Part shown: in pieces, positions 51,267-62,832 of the stretch
How the letters are laid out: the number at the start of each line of letters is the position of its first letter
Position numbering within the stretch: position 1 is the first letter of the stretch
Assembly (NCBI GenBank): GCA_019115455.1
Contig: DXDN01000010.1
Coordinates: 1-64,000, forward strand
Source: Candidatus Eubacterium faecigallinarum
Lineage (GTDB): Bacteria; Bacillota; Clostridia; Oscillospirales; Acutalibacteraceae
DNA: 64,000 nt
Direction: 5' to 3'
Notes under the pieces: generated by a model
What the model saw: the letters and a program-made list of their open reading frames with translations, nothing else
Database searches by the model: none
Told to the model about the DNA's origin: nothing
Made by a program: the position numbers and the translations under genes

Positions 51267-52093
51267 TATTTTTTAAGCTCTCTTTCCGTTATGTCAATAA
51301 CCGCTTTTATCTGCTCATCGGTGAATTTTACACCAAGCCAAATCTCCTGCGCCACCGCCGCCTGCCAAACAAGCATCGGAAGTCCGTTTGAATACTTGGC
51401 GCCGGCATCTTTTGCATAGCTGACAAGCAGTGTTTCAAGGGGATTATACACGGCATCGAATACAGCCGAGCATCTCTGAACCTGTTTTTTAGGTAAAACG
51501 CAGGCGTCTGATTTCGGGAACATACCCACAGGCGTTCCGTTTATAAGTATATCGTAATCGCCGTCAATGCTGTCAAGGTTCTTCACCGTCACATCACGCT
51601 CAAGCTTTTGGCGTATTTCCTGAGCGATATTTTCCGCAGCAGGGATATCGGAATCACGCACCGCCAAGGTAAGCGACGCACCCGCCATTACACTTTCAAA
51701 GGCAAACATTCTGGATACGCCGCCGCTGCCGCACAAAAGTACGTTGCCGCCGAGTTTGATGCCTGCCATCTCCATCGCCCTGAGAAATCCGAAACAATCG
51801 GTATTATAACCGATTTTCGTGCCGTTATCATTGAATACGGTATTAACCGAGCCGAAAAGCTCCGCTCTGTCGGAAAGCTTGTCCAAAAAAGATATTATTT
51901 GAGTTTTGTGGGGAATAGTTACGTTAAATCCCTTAAAATTCATCAGCGTGCCGATACCGTCTGACAAATCGTCGGGATGTATCTGCATAAGCTCGTATGA
52001 AGCGTCAATACCGTTGATTTTAAAAAGTTCCCTGTGAATAACGGGCGACATTGAGTGCCCCAGGGGATATCCTATGAGTCCGAATTTTTCCAT
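51266..52093 (-). CDS. aroE: shikimate dehydrogenase
   Basis: 275 aa from the ATG at 52093, preceded by CAGAGG; the upstream 28 codons are not part of the family. Substrate motif GYPLGHSMSPVIH at the N-terminus, catalytic Lys in NVTIPHKTQI, Asn-Thr-Asp in YNTDCFGF, and the NADP loop LCGSGGVSRMFA. It reduces 3-dehydroshikimate; aroK follows with a one-base overlap. Confidence 0.95.
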   Translation of the reverse strand: MEKFGLIGYPLGHSMSPVIHRELFKINGIDASYELMQIHPDDLSDGIGTLMNFKGFNVTIPHKTQIISFLDKLSDRAELFGSVNTVFNDNGTKIGYNTDCFGFLRAMEMAGIKLGGNVLLCGSGGVSRMFAFESVMAGASLTLAVRDSDIPAAENIAQEIRQKLERDVTVKNLDSIDGDYDILINGTPVGMFPKSDACVLPKKQVQRCSAVFDAVYNPLETLLVSYAKDAGAKYSNGLPMLVWQAAVAQEIWLGVKFTDEQIKAVIDITERELKK

Positions 52094-52118
52094 TTTTAAA
52101 CCTCTGCTAAAAAAATTA

Positions 52119-52147
52119 TTGACAATTGAATATGAATTATATAATAT
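52119..52147 (+). promoter_or_regulatory. promoter of acpP
   Basis: TTGACA (52119-52124), 17 bp, TAATAT (52142-52147), in the divergent aroE/acpP gap. Confidence 0.65.
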
Positions 52148-52200
52148 GATAATAACATAACAAAACAATATTAACAACTACTTTTTGAGGTGAAGCTTTT

Positions 52201-52428
52201 ATGGTATTTGAAAAAATCAGGGCAATTCTTGCCGAGCAGCTTGATGTTGACGAAGACAGTATCACCGCTGAAAGCCTTATAGTTGAGGATCTCGGCGCCG
52301 ACAGTCTTGATGCCATTGACATCGTTATGTCAGTTGAGGACGAATTCGGAATAGAAGTACCCGACGAGATAGTTGAAAAGATGGAGAGCGTCAACGACAT
52401 TATCACCTTTGTTGAAAACAACATATAG
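52201..52428 (+). CDS. acpP: acyl carrier protein
   Basis: 75 aa, acidic. The phosphopantetheine motif EDLGADSLDAIDIVM carries the modified serine. The sequence is that of a fatty-acid synthesis ACP, unlike the DltC-like carrier at 7096-7329. It is monocistronic; no fatty-acid synthesis genes are adjacent. A GAGGTG RBS precedes the ATG. Confidence 0.94.
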   Translation: MVFEKIRAILAEQLDVDEDSITAESLIVEDLGADSLDAIDIVMSVEDEFGIEVPDEIVEKMESVNDIITFVENNI

Positions 52429-52507
52429 GACATATTAAATGATATGTGCATTTAGACGCTGAATAATGTAATCATCATTGACTTTAAAAATTAAATAAAG
52501 TAAAATA

Positions 52508-52535
52508 AAAGCAGGTATTATGCCTGCTTTTTTGT
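52508..52535 (+). terminator. intrinsic terminator
   Basis: AAAGCAGG pairs with CCTGCTTT, followed by TTTTG. Confidence 0.85.
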
Positions 52536-52589
52536 TTTGTGAAACGTAGAAAATAACAACCTATATAAATTTTGAGAGGGGAAATTTGT

Positions 52590-54092
52590 ATGGCTGAAAA
52601 ATATGTTATGGCGCTTGACCAGGGCACCACGTCGTCACGTGCCATAATATTCAACAAAAAAGGCGAAATCGTAGCAAAAGCTCAAAATGAATTTAAGCAG
52701 TATTATCCGCAAAACGGATGGGTCGAGCATGACCCGATGGAGATTCTGTTTTCCCAGATAAGCGCTATTCTTTCATGCCTCAGGCTTGAAAAAATAAACC
52801 CGAAGGATATTATCGGACTGGGAATTACAAATCAGAGAGAAACCACCATTGTATGGGACAAAAAAACAGGCAAACCGGTATGCAATGCCATCGTATGGCA
52901 GTGCCGCAGGACGGCTCCTTACTGCGAGGAATTGAAGGCGCAGGGACTCAGCGACTATATAAAAAACACCACAGGACTGCTGATTGACGCCTATTTCAGC
53001 GCAACTAAAATCAAATGGATTCTGGACAATGTTGACGGAGCGAGACAGAAGGCGGAAAACGGCGATCTGCTGTTTGGCACGGTGGACACTTGGCTTATCT
53101 GGAACCTGACCAACGGCAAGGTTCACGTTACCGATTACTCCAACGCCTGCCGCACAATGCTTTTTGACATTGACAAATTGTGCTGGGATCCGTTTCTTTG
53201 TGAAAAGATGGGAATACCCATGAGCATGCTGCCTGAGGTTAAACCATCCAGCTGTATTTACGGAAATGTTGCCAAGATAACAGGAATCGAAGATATCGAG
53301 GGCGTACCCATTGCAGGAGCAATAGGCGACCAGCCGGGAGCGCTGTTCGGTCAGGGCTGTTTCAAGGAAGGTCAGGCTAAGAACACTTACGGAACAGGCT
53401 GTTTCCTTTTGATGAATACAGGCTCAAAGCGTGTAAACTCACAGTCTAACCTGCTGTCAGGTATTGCATGGGGTATTGACAACAAGATTACTTATGCCCT
53501 TGAGGGTTCGGCATTTAACGCAGGCTCGGTTATTAAATGGCTCAGGGACGAGGTGGAGCTGATTCATTCCGCACCTGAATGTGACGAGCTCGCCGAAGAG
53601 GTACCCGATTCCGGCGGACTGTATTTTGTTCCCGCCTTTACGGGGCTTGGCGCTCCGTACTGGGATATGTACGCCAGAGGAACAATGATAGGTCTTACCA
53701 GAAGCGTAAACAGAAAGCATATTTGCCGTGCAGTGCTTGAAAGCATCACCTACCAGATGACGGATCTTTTAGAAGCGATGATCAGCGACTCAGGCATTAT
53801 GCTTAAAGATCTTAGAGTTGACGGCGGAGCGTCGGTATCAAACATAATGATGCAGATTCAGGCGGACATGACCGGCGTGACCGTAAACAGACCTAAGAAT
53901 ATTGAAACTACAGCTCTCGGCGCGGCATACTGTGCAGGACTTGCCACAGGTCTATGGTCCGGCACTGACGAGATTGAGGAAAACAGACAGGTTGACAAAC
54001 TCTTTATTCCGTCAATGGAGATATCTGTAAGAAATAAAAAATATGCCGACTGGAAGCGCGCGGTTGAACGCTCAAGAAACTGGGAAAGATAA
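52590..54092 (+). CDS. glpK: glycerol kinase
   Basis: 500 aa, FGGY kinase. [16 protein letters not shown] at the start (phosphate 1 loop), the glycerol-binding [10 protein letters not shown], and the C-terminal [18 protein letters not shown] region. It phosphorylates glycerol with ATP. The start at 52590 follows GAGGGGAAATTTGT. No glpF or glpD lies nearby. Two dehydrogenase genes follow on the same strand and may be cotranscribed. Confidence 0.95.
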   Translation: MAEKYVMALDQGTTSSRAIIFNKKGEIVAKAQNEFKQYYPQNGWVEHDPMEILFSQISAILSCLRLEKINPKDIIGLGITNQRETTIVWDKKTGKPVCNAIVWQCRRTAPYCEELKAQGLSDYIKNTTGLLIDAYFSATKIKWILDNVDGARQKAENGDLLFGTVDTWLIWNLTNGKVHVTDYSNACRTMLFDIDKLCWDPFLCEKMGIPMSMLPEVKPSSCIYGNVAKITGIEDIEGVPIAGAIGDQPGALFGQGCFKEGQAKNTYGTGCFLLMNTGSKRVNSQSNLLSGIAWGIDNKITYALEGSAFNAGSVIKWLRDEVELIHSAPECDELAEEVPDSGGLYFVPAFTGLGAPYWDMYARGTMIGLTRSVNRKHICRAVLESITYQMTDLLEAMISDSGIMLKDLRVDGGASVSNIMMQIQADMTGVTVNRPKNIETTALGAAYCAGLATGLWSGTDEIEENRQVDKLFIPSMEISVRNKKYADWKRAVERSRNWER

Positions 54093-54131
54093 ATAATAAA
54101 CAATTAAATAATTTTTGAAAGGAGTTTCATT

Positions 54132-55241
54132 ATGGGTAAAGTTGTATGTCCATGGGATCTTATCACAAATTTCGTAACCGATGCATTTGTCGGCTACGGC
54201 GTGCCGAAAGAGGACGCTGAAATCTGCACGGACGTCCTTCTTGAATCAGACAGACGAGGAATTGAAAGCCACGGCTGCAACAGATTCAAGCCTATTTATC
54301 TTGACAGAATAAAGGCAGGTATCCAGAAGCCTGTTACCGAGTTTGAGATAATTAAAGAAACACCCACAACGACAGTTGTTGACGGACACGACGGTATGGG
54401 TCAGGTCATCAGTCACAGAGCAATGCAGATGGCTATTGACAAGGCTAAGGAATACGGTATGGGCATGGTTGCCGTGCGCAACTCCTGCCACTACGGCATC
54501 GCCGGATATTACGCAACCATGGCTACAAAGCAGGGTTGCATCGGTATCACCGGCACCAACGCAAGACCGTCTGTTGCACCCACCTTCGGTGTGGAGGGTA
54601 TGTTCGGAACCAACCCTCTTACAGTAGGTATCCCGTCTGACGAGGATTTCGATTTCGTTATCGACTGTGCAACGTCAATAACTCAGAACGGCAAGATTGA
54701 ATATTACGCCAGAATCGGCGAGGACGTTCATCCCGGAACTATCATCGGCAGAGACGGACAGCAGATTGAAGGCGACGCAGAGGTTGCGCTTAAGAAGATT
54801 CGTCAGGGTCAGGCAGCGCTCACAACTCTGGGTGGCATAGGCGAGGCTCTGGGCGGATACAAGGGATACGGTTACGCTATGGTTATCGAGTTGTTGTCGG
54901 CAATTCTTCAGGACGGCAGCTACGGCAAGGATCTTGACGGCAAGGACGAGAACGGAAATATCAGACCGTACCGCCTTGGTCACTTCTTTATTGCCATTGA
55001 CACAAACCATTTCTTAGGCGAAGAGCTTACAAGGAAAAAGGCGGGCGACATTATCCGCTCCGTAAGAAATTCCGAAAAAGCTCCCGGCTGCGACAGAATA
55101 TACTCTGCCGGCGAAAAGGAATGGGACGTTTGGCAGCAGAGAAAGGACAGCGGAGTGCCTATCAACGAGTCCGTACAAAAGGAACTTATCGAAATTCGTG
55201 ACGAGCTCGGTCTTACACAGTACAAATTCCCTTGGGAGTAA
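54132..55241 (+). CDS. Ldh2-family malate/L-lactate dehydrogenase
   Basis: 369 aa of the LDH2/MDHG2 oxidoreductase family (malate, lactate or ureidoglycolate dehydrogenases unrelated to classical LDH). Signatures: SDRRGIESHGCNRFKPIYLD, VAVRNSCHYGIAGYYATM with catalytic His, and NPLTVGIP. KGYGYAMVIELLSAIL is near the C-terminus. Its neighbour is a malic enzyme, so malate is the likely substrate. AAAGGAG precedes the ATG. Confidence 0.93.
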   Translation: MGKVVCPWDLITNFVTDAFVGYGVPKEDAEICTDVLLESDRRGIESHGCNRFKPIYLDRIKAGIQKPVTEFEIIKETPTTTVVDGHDGMGQVISHRAMQMAIDKAKEYGMGMVAVRNSCHYGIAGYYATMATKQGCIGITGTNARPSVAPTFGVEGMFGTNPLTVGIPSDEDFDFVIDCATSITQNGKIEYYARIGEDVHPGTIIGRDGQQIEGDAEVALKKIRQGQAALTTLGGIGEALGGYKGYGYAMVIELLSAILQDGSYGKDLDGKDENGNIRPYRLGHFFIAIDTNHFLGEELTRKKAGDIIRSVRNSEKAPGCDRIYSAGEKEWDVWQQRKDSGVPINESVQKELIEIRDELGLTQYKFPWE

Positions 55242-55270
55242 AAATCACAAACAGCAGAGGTAAATAAACT

Positions 55271-56440
55271 ATGGATTATCGTAAAGAATCATTAAAATTA
55301 CACGGTGAATGGAAAGGCAAGGTAGAGATCACTGCCAGAGCAAAGGTAAACGACAAGGATTCTCTTTCACTGGCATACACTCCGGGTGTTGCAGAGCCGT
55401 GTCTCGCCATCAAGGAAGATTATAAAAAGAGCTGGGAGCTTACCCGCCGCTGGAACATGGTGGCAGTTATCACCGACGGCACGGCGGTTCTGGGACTCGG
55501 AGATATCGGTCCCGAGGCTGGAATGCCTGTAATGGAGGGCAAATGTGTGCTCTTTAAGGAATTCGGCGGAGTAGACGCATTTCCGCTTTGTGTTCGCACA
55601 AAAAATGTTGACGAATTTGTGGAAACGGTTTATAACATCAGCGGCTCCTTCGGCGGCATAAATCTTGAGGATATCGCCGCCCCCAGATGCTTTGAAATAG
55701 AGGAAAAGCTGAAAGCTAAATGCGATATTCCGATTTTCCACGACGACCAGCACGGCACGGCAGTTGTTGTTTCGGCTGCGCTTATCAACGCAACCAAGCT
55801 TACCGGCAAGGCGCTGTCTGATTGCAGAGCCGTTATAAACGGAGCAGGCGCGGCAGGTATCGCCATAGCTAAGCTGCTTATGACTCTCGGTCTGCGTGAC
55901 GTTATCCTCTGTGACAGAAGCGGTGCGATTTACGAGGGCAGAGATAATCTTAACCCGTCAAAAGAAACTATCGCCAAGGTAACCAACAGAGAGATGACAA
56001 AGGGTACACTTGCAGAGGCTGTTAAGGGCACCGATATCTTCATCGGCGTTTCCGCTCCCGGTGTTCTCACTCCCGAAATGATTAAGACCATGAACAGCGA
56101 CTCCATTATTTTGGCAATGGCTAATCCGACTCCGGAAATTATGCCTGACGAGGCTAAAGCGGCAGGAGCAAAAATCGTCGGCACCGGCCGTTCTGATTTC
56201 CCGAATCAGATAAACAATGTTGTGGCATTCCCCGGAATTTTCAGAGGTGCCCTGGACGTAAGAGCAAGCGATATTACAGAAAATATGAAGATCGCCGCCG
56301 CTTACGCCATAGCTTCACTTGCTGACGACAAGCTGAGCGAGGATTACATTCTCCCCTACGCTTTTGATGAGCGAATCAAGGATACTGTTGCAAAAGCAGT
56401 AGCCGAAGCCGCTGTCAAAGACGGAGTTGCCAGAATCTAA
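55271..56440 (+). CDS. NAD(P)-dependent malic enzyme
   Basis: 389 aa, short bacterial type. The N-terminal LAYTPGVAEPCLAI, catalytic Tyr/Lys region and the metal-binding FHDDQHGTAVVVSAAL with RAVINGAGAAGIAIAKLL (dinucleotide loop) are intact. The C-terminus ends ASDITENMKIAAAYAIASLA. It decarboxylates malate to pyruvate. With the Ldh2-type enzyme upstream it forms a malate-centred pair. Confidence 0.96.
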   Translation: MDYRKESLKLHGEWKGKVEITARAKVNDKDSLSLAYTPGVAEPCLAIKEDYKKSWELTRRWNMVAVITDGTAVLGLGDIGPEAGMPVMEGKCVLFKEFGGVDAFPLCVRTKNVDEFVETVYNISGSFGGINLEDIAAPRCFEIEEKLKAKCDIPIFHDDQHGTAVVVSAALINATKLTGKALSDCRAVINGAGAAGIAIAKLLMTLGLRDVILCDRSGAIYEGRDNLNPSKETIAKVTNREMTKGTLAEAVKGTDIFIGVSAPGVLTPEMIKTMNSDSIILAMANPTPEIMPDEAKAAGAKIVGTGRSDFPNQINNVVAFPGIFRGALDVRASDITENMKIAAAYAIASLADDKLSEDYILPYAFDERIKDTVAKAVAEAAVKDGVARI

Positions 56441-56466
56441 GCTAATTTGAAAACATTATAATATTA

Positions 56467-56503
56467 AAACGCTGTGATGCTTATGCGTCACGGCGTTTTT
56501 TAT
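56467..56503 (+). terminator. intrinsic terminator
   Basis: AAAACGCTGTGATGC pairs imperfectly with GCGTCACGGCGTTTT, then TTA. Confidence 0.8.
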
Positions 56504-56934
56504 TTGTATTATTATAGCCATTTACGCATCGTGACAATATTATATAAAATTATATATTTTTAGATATATTAATTACATTAATATAATGCGTCATAATATA
56601 CACTGCTTACTGATTAATTCTGCCGAGTGAATATTCCTGTTAATTCACTGCAAAATAATACCAAAACTTTCTGAAGAATCATCATTTTAAATTTAGCTAT
56701 CTTGTCAAACAAAATCGTTGTTTATTGGACATAAGCCTATTATTTATTGACATTTTGTCAATACTTTTGTGCGTTTTTTGTAAATTAGTAACAATTATTA
56801 CAAAAAGGTTACAAGCAACCTTGTTTAGCTTTCCCATAGATTACCGACTGCCGTTTATGTTAAAATGCAAAACGATGTTGAACAAACGGCAGATTTTGCC
56901 AATAATTGGCGCCGCCGTTTTGGAGGAGGCAGCA
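56504..56934. promoter_or_regulatory. long leader region of the CHAP gene with several hairpins
   Basis: No gene. Three inverted repeats are visible: TATTGACA-N3-TGTCAATA (56745-56763), CTGCCGTTT (56848-56856) with AAACGGCAG (56884-56892), and GCCAAT-A-ATTGGC (56898-56910). The last lies just before the RBS. The second and third would form RNA hairpins in the 5' leader. No known riboswitch consensus was recognised. Confidence 0.5.
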
Positions 56935-57585
56935 ATGAATAAGCTTATAAAAAGCATTATCGCAACTGTTTTATTAACCATCGCAATTATAACCATATAT
57001 CCTGTAACAGCTATGGCAGAGGAATTCCATCCTCGCCTTACAGCGCCGTCAGGAGAACCGTATTACACATCTGAGCTTAACACCTATTCTCAGACCGGCT
57101 ACGGAATGCCCAACTGTGTGGCATACGCCTTTGGAAGAATATATGAACTCAACGGCGAAAAGCCGAAAATTGACCGCGGCAATGCAGGCGAATGGTGGTT
57201 TATCAACAAATCAAACGATTATTATGAATACGGCAGTGAGCCTAAACTTGGCGCAGTCGCCTGCTGGTCAGGTCACGTGGCGGTAGTTGAGGATATCGCC
57301 GACGACGGAGCTATAACTGTTTCGGAATCCCACTGGGGTTCAACATATTTTAATACTAATGTATATTATGATATGTACTCACACTACGGACAAACCTTTT
57401 ACGGATATATTTACGCATACAATGAGCCTGAGGAGGAGCCGGAAATAAAGGAACCGCCGGCATATAAAATGGAGGAAGAATATTTTGAGCCTCAGGAAAT
57501 GACATGTTTCACCGCTTTGGAATTCTCCCAGAGCAACAACACGATAATGAATCCAAATAACAACAGCCTGCTTAACGCAAATTAA
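56935..57585 (+). CDS. secreted CHAP-domain peptidoglycan hydrolase-like protein
   Basis: 216 aa from the ATG at 56935, which follows GGAGGAGG; the longer frame upstream is untranslated leader. Signal peptide (1 to about 28, ending TAMA). The CHAP domain spans about 40-160 with catalytic Cys61 in MPNCVAYAFGR and His114 in WSGHVAVVED. The C-terminal 50 residues are acidic then Asn-rich. CHAP enzymes cut peptide or amide bonds in peptidoglycan. It is monocistronic with a structured leader and a terminator. Confidence 0.9.
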   Translation: MNKLIKSIIATVLLTIAIITIYPVTAMAEEFHPRLTAPSGEPYYTSELNTYSQTGYGMPNCVAYAFGRIYELNGEKPKIDRGNAGEWWFINKSNDYYEYGSEPKLGAVACWSGHVAVVEDIADDGAITVSESHWGSTYFNTNVYYDMYSHYGQTFYGYIYAYNEPEEEPEIKEPPAYKMEEEYFEPQEMTCFTALEFSQSNNTIMNPNNNSLLNAN

Positions 57586-57618
57586 GCGCAAATGAGGCTG
57601 ATAATATTATGACAATAA

Positions 57619-57654
57619 AGTAGCGGCAGTGCTTAGGCACTGCCGCTTGTTTTG
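57619..57654 (+). terminator. intrinsic terminator
   Basis: AGCGGCAGTGC pairs with GCACTGCCGCT, followed by TGTTTTG. Confidence 0.8.
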
Positions 57655-57702
57655 ATAAATATTTCAAAATAATGAATTTTTTTCTTTTTTTGAAAAAAAG
57701 TA

Positions 57703-57731
57703 TTGACAAAACAAAAAAACGGATATACTAT
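57703..57731 (+). promoter_or_regulatory. promoter of the heat-shock operon
   Basis: TTGACA (57703-57708), 17 bp, TACTAT (57726-57731), just upstream of the CIRCE operator. Confidence 0.75.
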
Positions 57732-57741
57732 AATAACAGAA

Positions 57742-57768
57742 TTAGCACTCGGGTAATTAGAGTGCTAA
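57742..57768 (+). promoter_or_regulatory. CIRCE operator
   Basis: TTAGCACTC, nine bases and GAGTGCTAA: a perfect match to the CIRCE consensus bound by HrcA. It lies directly downstream of the -10 box, so the encoded repressor controls its own operon. Confidence 0.97.
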
Positions 57769-57796
57769 TCACTAAATACAAAAGAGGTGCAGGAGG

Positions 57797-58825
57797 ATGA
57801 TCAGCGAAAGGCGTCTGGCAATACTTAATTTAATAATTGAGCATTATATCCAGACCGGCGAGCCCATGGGGTCGAAAACGCTGTGCAGCCTTTTGCCCTA
57901 TTCCGTATCAAGCGCCACGGTCAGAAACGAAATGGCTTATCTGTCACAGATAGGATATCTTGAGCAGAGGCACACCAGCGGCGGACGAATTCCCAGCAAG
58001 GCGTCATACAGATATTACGTTGACAATCTTATGGAACCGCAGGAATTATCCGACTATGAAAAGAGCATTATTTCCGAACTGCTTTCGGTAAATGCCGGTG
58101 ATCCGGAACGTCTGCTAACCGACGCGGCGGCACTGCTTTCCCAGTACACAAACTGCACAGGCTTCTGTTGCTTGCTGGAGGATCCGCTGGATTGCATTCA
58201 GGGTGTTGACCTTATACCGGCAGGCAATTCAAAAGCGATGCTGGTTATGCTTACAGCCGGAAGCAAAATCAAATCGTCACTGATAAATATTCAAAAACCT
58301 ATCAGCGATGATTTCCGATATCTTTTTTATGAGGTTATTAAAAGGCTGTTTGCAGGCACGGCGCTCAGTGAAGTCAACATAGCGCTGATTCAGCGCTGCG
58401 TACTCATCGCAGGTGAAAAGGTATTTGACCTTTTGCCCGTTTTGACGTCACTGTGTTCTCTTTGTGCTGAGGCGTCAAAAAGCAAACTGGTGCTTGAGGG
58501 TGAAACGAATCTCTTGTCCCACGGTGAAGAACTGGGCAACGAGGTTTACAAAATTCTCTCATTTATGACCGACAAAAAACGGCTTACTGATTTTTCAAAA
58601 TCATTTGCCGAATCAAACGCAAAACAGGCTATGTTCATCGGGGACGAAAATCCCCTGTATGAACTGAAGAACACGACCACCGCCGTATCCAAATTCACTT
58701 ACGGCAGAAATCAGGTGGCAACGCTGGGCTTTATAGGTTCAACGAGGATCGACTATGAAAAGATAATCCCCGTTTCCGAATACATTTTCAGCACGGTGGA
58801 TAATTTGCTTGCAAATAACCACTGA
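57797..58825 (+). CDS. hrcA: heat-inducible transcription repressor HrcA
   Basis: 342 aa. N-terminal winged helix: MISERRLAILNLIIEHYIQT and GEPMGSKTL, SSATVRNEMAYLSQIGYLEQ, RHTSGGRIPSKASYRYYVD. A GAF-like domain follows, ending GPTRIDYEKI-like (here GSTRIDYEKIIPV). It represses class I heat-shock genes through CIRCE and is stabilised by GroEL. First gene of hrcA-grpE-dnaK-dnaJ. Confidence 0.97.
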   Translation: MISERRLAILNLIIEHYIQTGEPMGSKTLCSLLPYSVSSATVRNEMAYLSQIGYLEQRHTSGGRIPSKASYRYYVDNLMEPQELSDYEKSIISELLSVNAGDPERLLTDAAALLSQYTNCTGFCCLLEDPLDCIQGVDLIPAGNSKAMLVMLTAGSKIKSSLINIQKPISDDFRYLFYEVIKRLFAGTALSEVNIALIQRCVLIAGEKVFDLLPVLTSLCSLCAEASKSKLVLEGETNLLSHGEELGNEVYKILSFMTDKKRLTDFSKSFAESNAKQAMFIGDENPLYELKNTTTAVSKFTYGRNQVATLGFIGSTRIDYEKIIPVSEYIFSTVDNLLANNH

Positions 58826-58843
58826 CTGTAAAGGAGGCACAAA

Positions 58844-59374
58844 ATGAGCAAAAAGAAATCAGAAAAAAACAAAGAAGAAGAGATTAAAGAAAACATAAAC
58901 ACTACTGAAAACGAAGAAAAAGAAACAGAAAATCAGGATGAAAATCCCCTTGAAAAGGAGCTTGCCGACACAAAGGAGCAGCTTCTGAGAGTCACAGCGG
59001 AATATGCAAATTTCCGCAAGCGCTCTGAAAAGGAAAAAAATGAGAGCTTCGCCTTTGCCACTGCCAAAGCGGTGGGAGAGATTCTCGGTGTTATCGACAA
59101 TCTCGAAAGGGCACTTTCAAACGAGCACGAGGATTACGAGGGGCTTAAAAAAGGCGTTCAGATGACCTATGACGGTCTTATGGCGTCGCTTAAAAAACTT
59201 GGAGTTACAGCCTACGGAGAAAGCGGCGACAAATTCGACCCCAATTACCACAACGCAGTTATGCACGTTGAAGACGACAGTCTTGAGGCGAATGTAATCA
59301 CCGACGTTTTCCAAAAGGGCTATAAAATTAATGACAAGGTTGTCAGACCTGCAATGGTCAAAACAGCCAATTGA
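58844..59374 (+). CDS. grpE: GrpE nucleotide exchange factor
   Basis: 176 aa. A charged N-terminal tail (about 1-45, Lys/Glu/Asn-rich) precedes a coiled coil (ELADTKEQLLRVTAEYANFR) and the C-terminal beta domain (FDPNYHNAVMHVED, VFQKGYKINDKVVRPAMVKT). It releases ADP from DnaK. AAGGAGG precedes the ATG, 18 bases after hrcA. Confidence 0.96.
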   Translation: MSKKKSEKNKEEEIKENINTTENEEKETENQDENPLEKELADTKEQLLRVTAEYANFRKRSEKEKNESFAFATAKAVGEILGVIDNLERALSNEHEDYEGLKKGVQMTYDGLMASLKKLGVTAYGESGDKFDPNYHNAVMHVEDDSLEANVITDVFQKGYKINDKVVRPAMVKTAN

Positions 59375-59377
59375 TAA

Positions 59378-61237
<1,860 letters not shown>

Positions 61238-61423
61238 TAGAAGAATAAGATAACAATGCGGCGGCGGGATGTGCAAATATCCCGCCACTGCACCATTTAA
61301 AAACACAGTTACGGCAATCTTAGCCTTATGCCGGGGATTCTTTTTGTCCGTGCAGGATTTTATAACAAATATATGATTTCCCCTGCACGCTTGGTATGAG
61401 GCGATATAATCGGAGGTGTATTA
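61238..61423 (+). other. dnaK-dnaJ intergenic region with two hairpins
   Basis: GGCGGGAT (61263-61270) pairs with ATCCCGCC (61279-61286) but lacks a T run. CGTGCAGG (61349-61356) pairs with CCTGCACG (61382-61389) around a 25-base loop. These could set different dnaK/dnaJ mRNA levels or mark processing sites. No ORF is present. Confidence 0.55.
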
Positions 61424-62566
61424 ATGCCTGAGGAAAAAAGAGACTATTATGAAGTGCTGGGAGTCAGCAAAAACGCCAGCGAAGACGAAATAAAAAAAGC
61501 ATACAGAAAAACCGCAAAGAAATATCACCCCGATCTGAATCCGGGCGACGCCGAGGCTGAGGCAAAATTCAAGGAATGCAACGAAGCTTACGAGGTACTG
61601 TCAAATCCGCAGAAAAAGGCGAGATATGACCAGTTCGGCTTTGCCGGAGTTGACCCCAATTACGGCGCAGGTCAGGGCGGCTCAGGATTTGGAGGCGGAT
61701 TCGGCTTTGACGGCGATATTGACCTGGGCGACATATTCTCCTCCTTCTTCGGAGGCGGATTCGGCGGCGGCAGAAACCCAAATGCTCCCCAGAGAGGGCG
61801 AGATCTTCAGACATCAGTCAGCCTTACATTTGAAGAGGCTGCAAAAGGATGCAAGAAGACTGTTGAGGTTATGCGTGTTATGGACTGCAGCGAATGCGGC
61901 GGTACCGGAGCTGCCAAGGGTACTTCGCCCACCACATGCCCGGATTGTCAGGGCAGGGGCGTAATCAGCGTTCAGCAGAGAAGCCCCTTTGGCGTTATGA
62001 CTACTCAAAAGACCTGTACACGCTGCGGCGGCACAGGAAAAATAATAAATTCCCCATGCCACAAGTGCAACGGCAAGGGCAAGGTTCGTACAAGAAAGAA
62101 AATTGATATCAACATTCCTGCCGGAATTGACAACAACCAGGTAGTTAACGTCCGCGGATTCGGAAATGCCGGCTCGAACGGCGGCCCGTCAGGCGATCTT
62201 AAGGTGGTTGTTAACATAAAGAAGCACCCGTACTTTAACCGTGACGGCTACAATGTATGGGTAGACAGGCACATTTCAATTGTTCAGGCTACTCTCGGTG
62301 CGGAAATTCAGGTACCCACCCTTGACGGAGATACAAAGCTGAACATACCTGCCGGAACACAGCCCGGCGAGGTCTTCACTCTCAAAGGCAACAAGGGTAT
62401 CCAGCGGCTTAACGGCATAGGAAGAGGCGAGGAATATGTACGCATCGTAGTTGATATTCCCAAAAATATTTCAAACGAACAAAAGGAGCTTCTTCGTCAG
62501 TTTGACAAGGATTATGTTCCTCCAAAGGGCAAGGAAGGCTTCTTTGATAAATTTAAAAAGAAATAA
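61424..62566 (+). CDS. dnaJ: Hsp40 co-chaperone DnaJ
   Basis: 380 aa. J domain (1 to about 70) with the HPD motif in [11 protein letters not shown]; Gly/Phe-rich region (about 75-125); zinc domain with four CxxCxGxG-type repeats ([32 protein letters not shown]); C-terminal substrate domain. It stimulates DnaK ATPase. CGGAGGTG precedes the ATG. Confidence 0.98.
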   Translation: MPEEKRDYYEVLGVSKNASEDEIKKAYRKTAKKYHPDLNPGDAEAEAKFKECNEAYEVLSNPQKKARYDQFGFAGVDPNYGAGQGGSGFGGGFGFDGDIDLGDIFSSFFGGGFGGGRNPNAPQRGRDLQTSVSLTFEEAAKGCKKTVEVMRVMDCSECGGTGAAKGTSPTTCPDCQGRGVISVQQRSPFGVMTTQKTCTRCGGTGKIINSPCHKCNGKGKVRTRKKIDINIPAGIDNNQVVNVRGFGNAGSNGGPSGDLKVVVNIKKHPYFNRDGYNVWVDRHISIVQATLGAEIQVPTLDGDTKLNIPAGTQPGEVFTLKGNKGIQRLNGIGRGEEYVRIVVDIPKNISNEQKELLRQFDKDYVPPKGKEGFFDKFKKK

Positions 62567-62576
62567 ACAAATAAAA

Positions 62577-62616
62577 AATACCGTTTAAAGGTAATCCTTT
62601 AAACGGTATTTTTTTA
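62577..62616. terminator. bidirectional terminator after dnaJ
   Basis: ACCGTTTAAAGG pairs with CCTTTAAACGGT, followed by ATTTTTTT. The stop codon of the minus-strand 58-aa ORF is in the T run. Confidence 0.9.
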
Positions 62617-62790
62617 TAAATCATCTGCGTCCTGAACAGGCTGTTCCAGCTCGTCATTGTAATACATATCCGCCGGGATTCCGGTATAGCTGCCGTCAAC
62701 GTCGCAGTTTACCATCTCCGGGCTGATATATGACGTAAGGTCAATAACGGGCTTTTTGTCCTTGTTTTTCTTTTCATTTTTCTTTTTCAT
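62614..62790 (-). CDS. 58-aa charged protein of unknown function
   Basis: The start at 62790 has GGGGTGAG upstream. The first 14 residues are almost all Lys, Asn and Glu; then PVIDLTSYISPEMVNCDVDG and SYTGIPADMYYNDELEQPVQ, and an acidic end. I recognise no family. The short conserved-looking centre and clear RBS support a real gene. It lies 42 bases after the actin-like gene on the same strand, which could be cotranscribed with it. Confidence 0.55.
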   Translation of the reverse strand: MKKKNEKKNKDKKPVIDLTSYISPEMVNCDVDGSYTGIPADMYYNDELEQPVQDADDL

Positions 62791-62832
62791 AAACTCACCC
62801 CTATTTATTTTATACAGGGGAAAGTTATTTAT

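Noticed and set aside
56725-56934. 70-codon N-terminal extension of the CHAP protein
   Set aside because: The signal peptide and strong RBS place the start at 56935; the extension overlaps leader hairpins.
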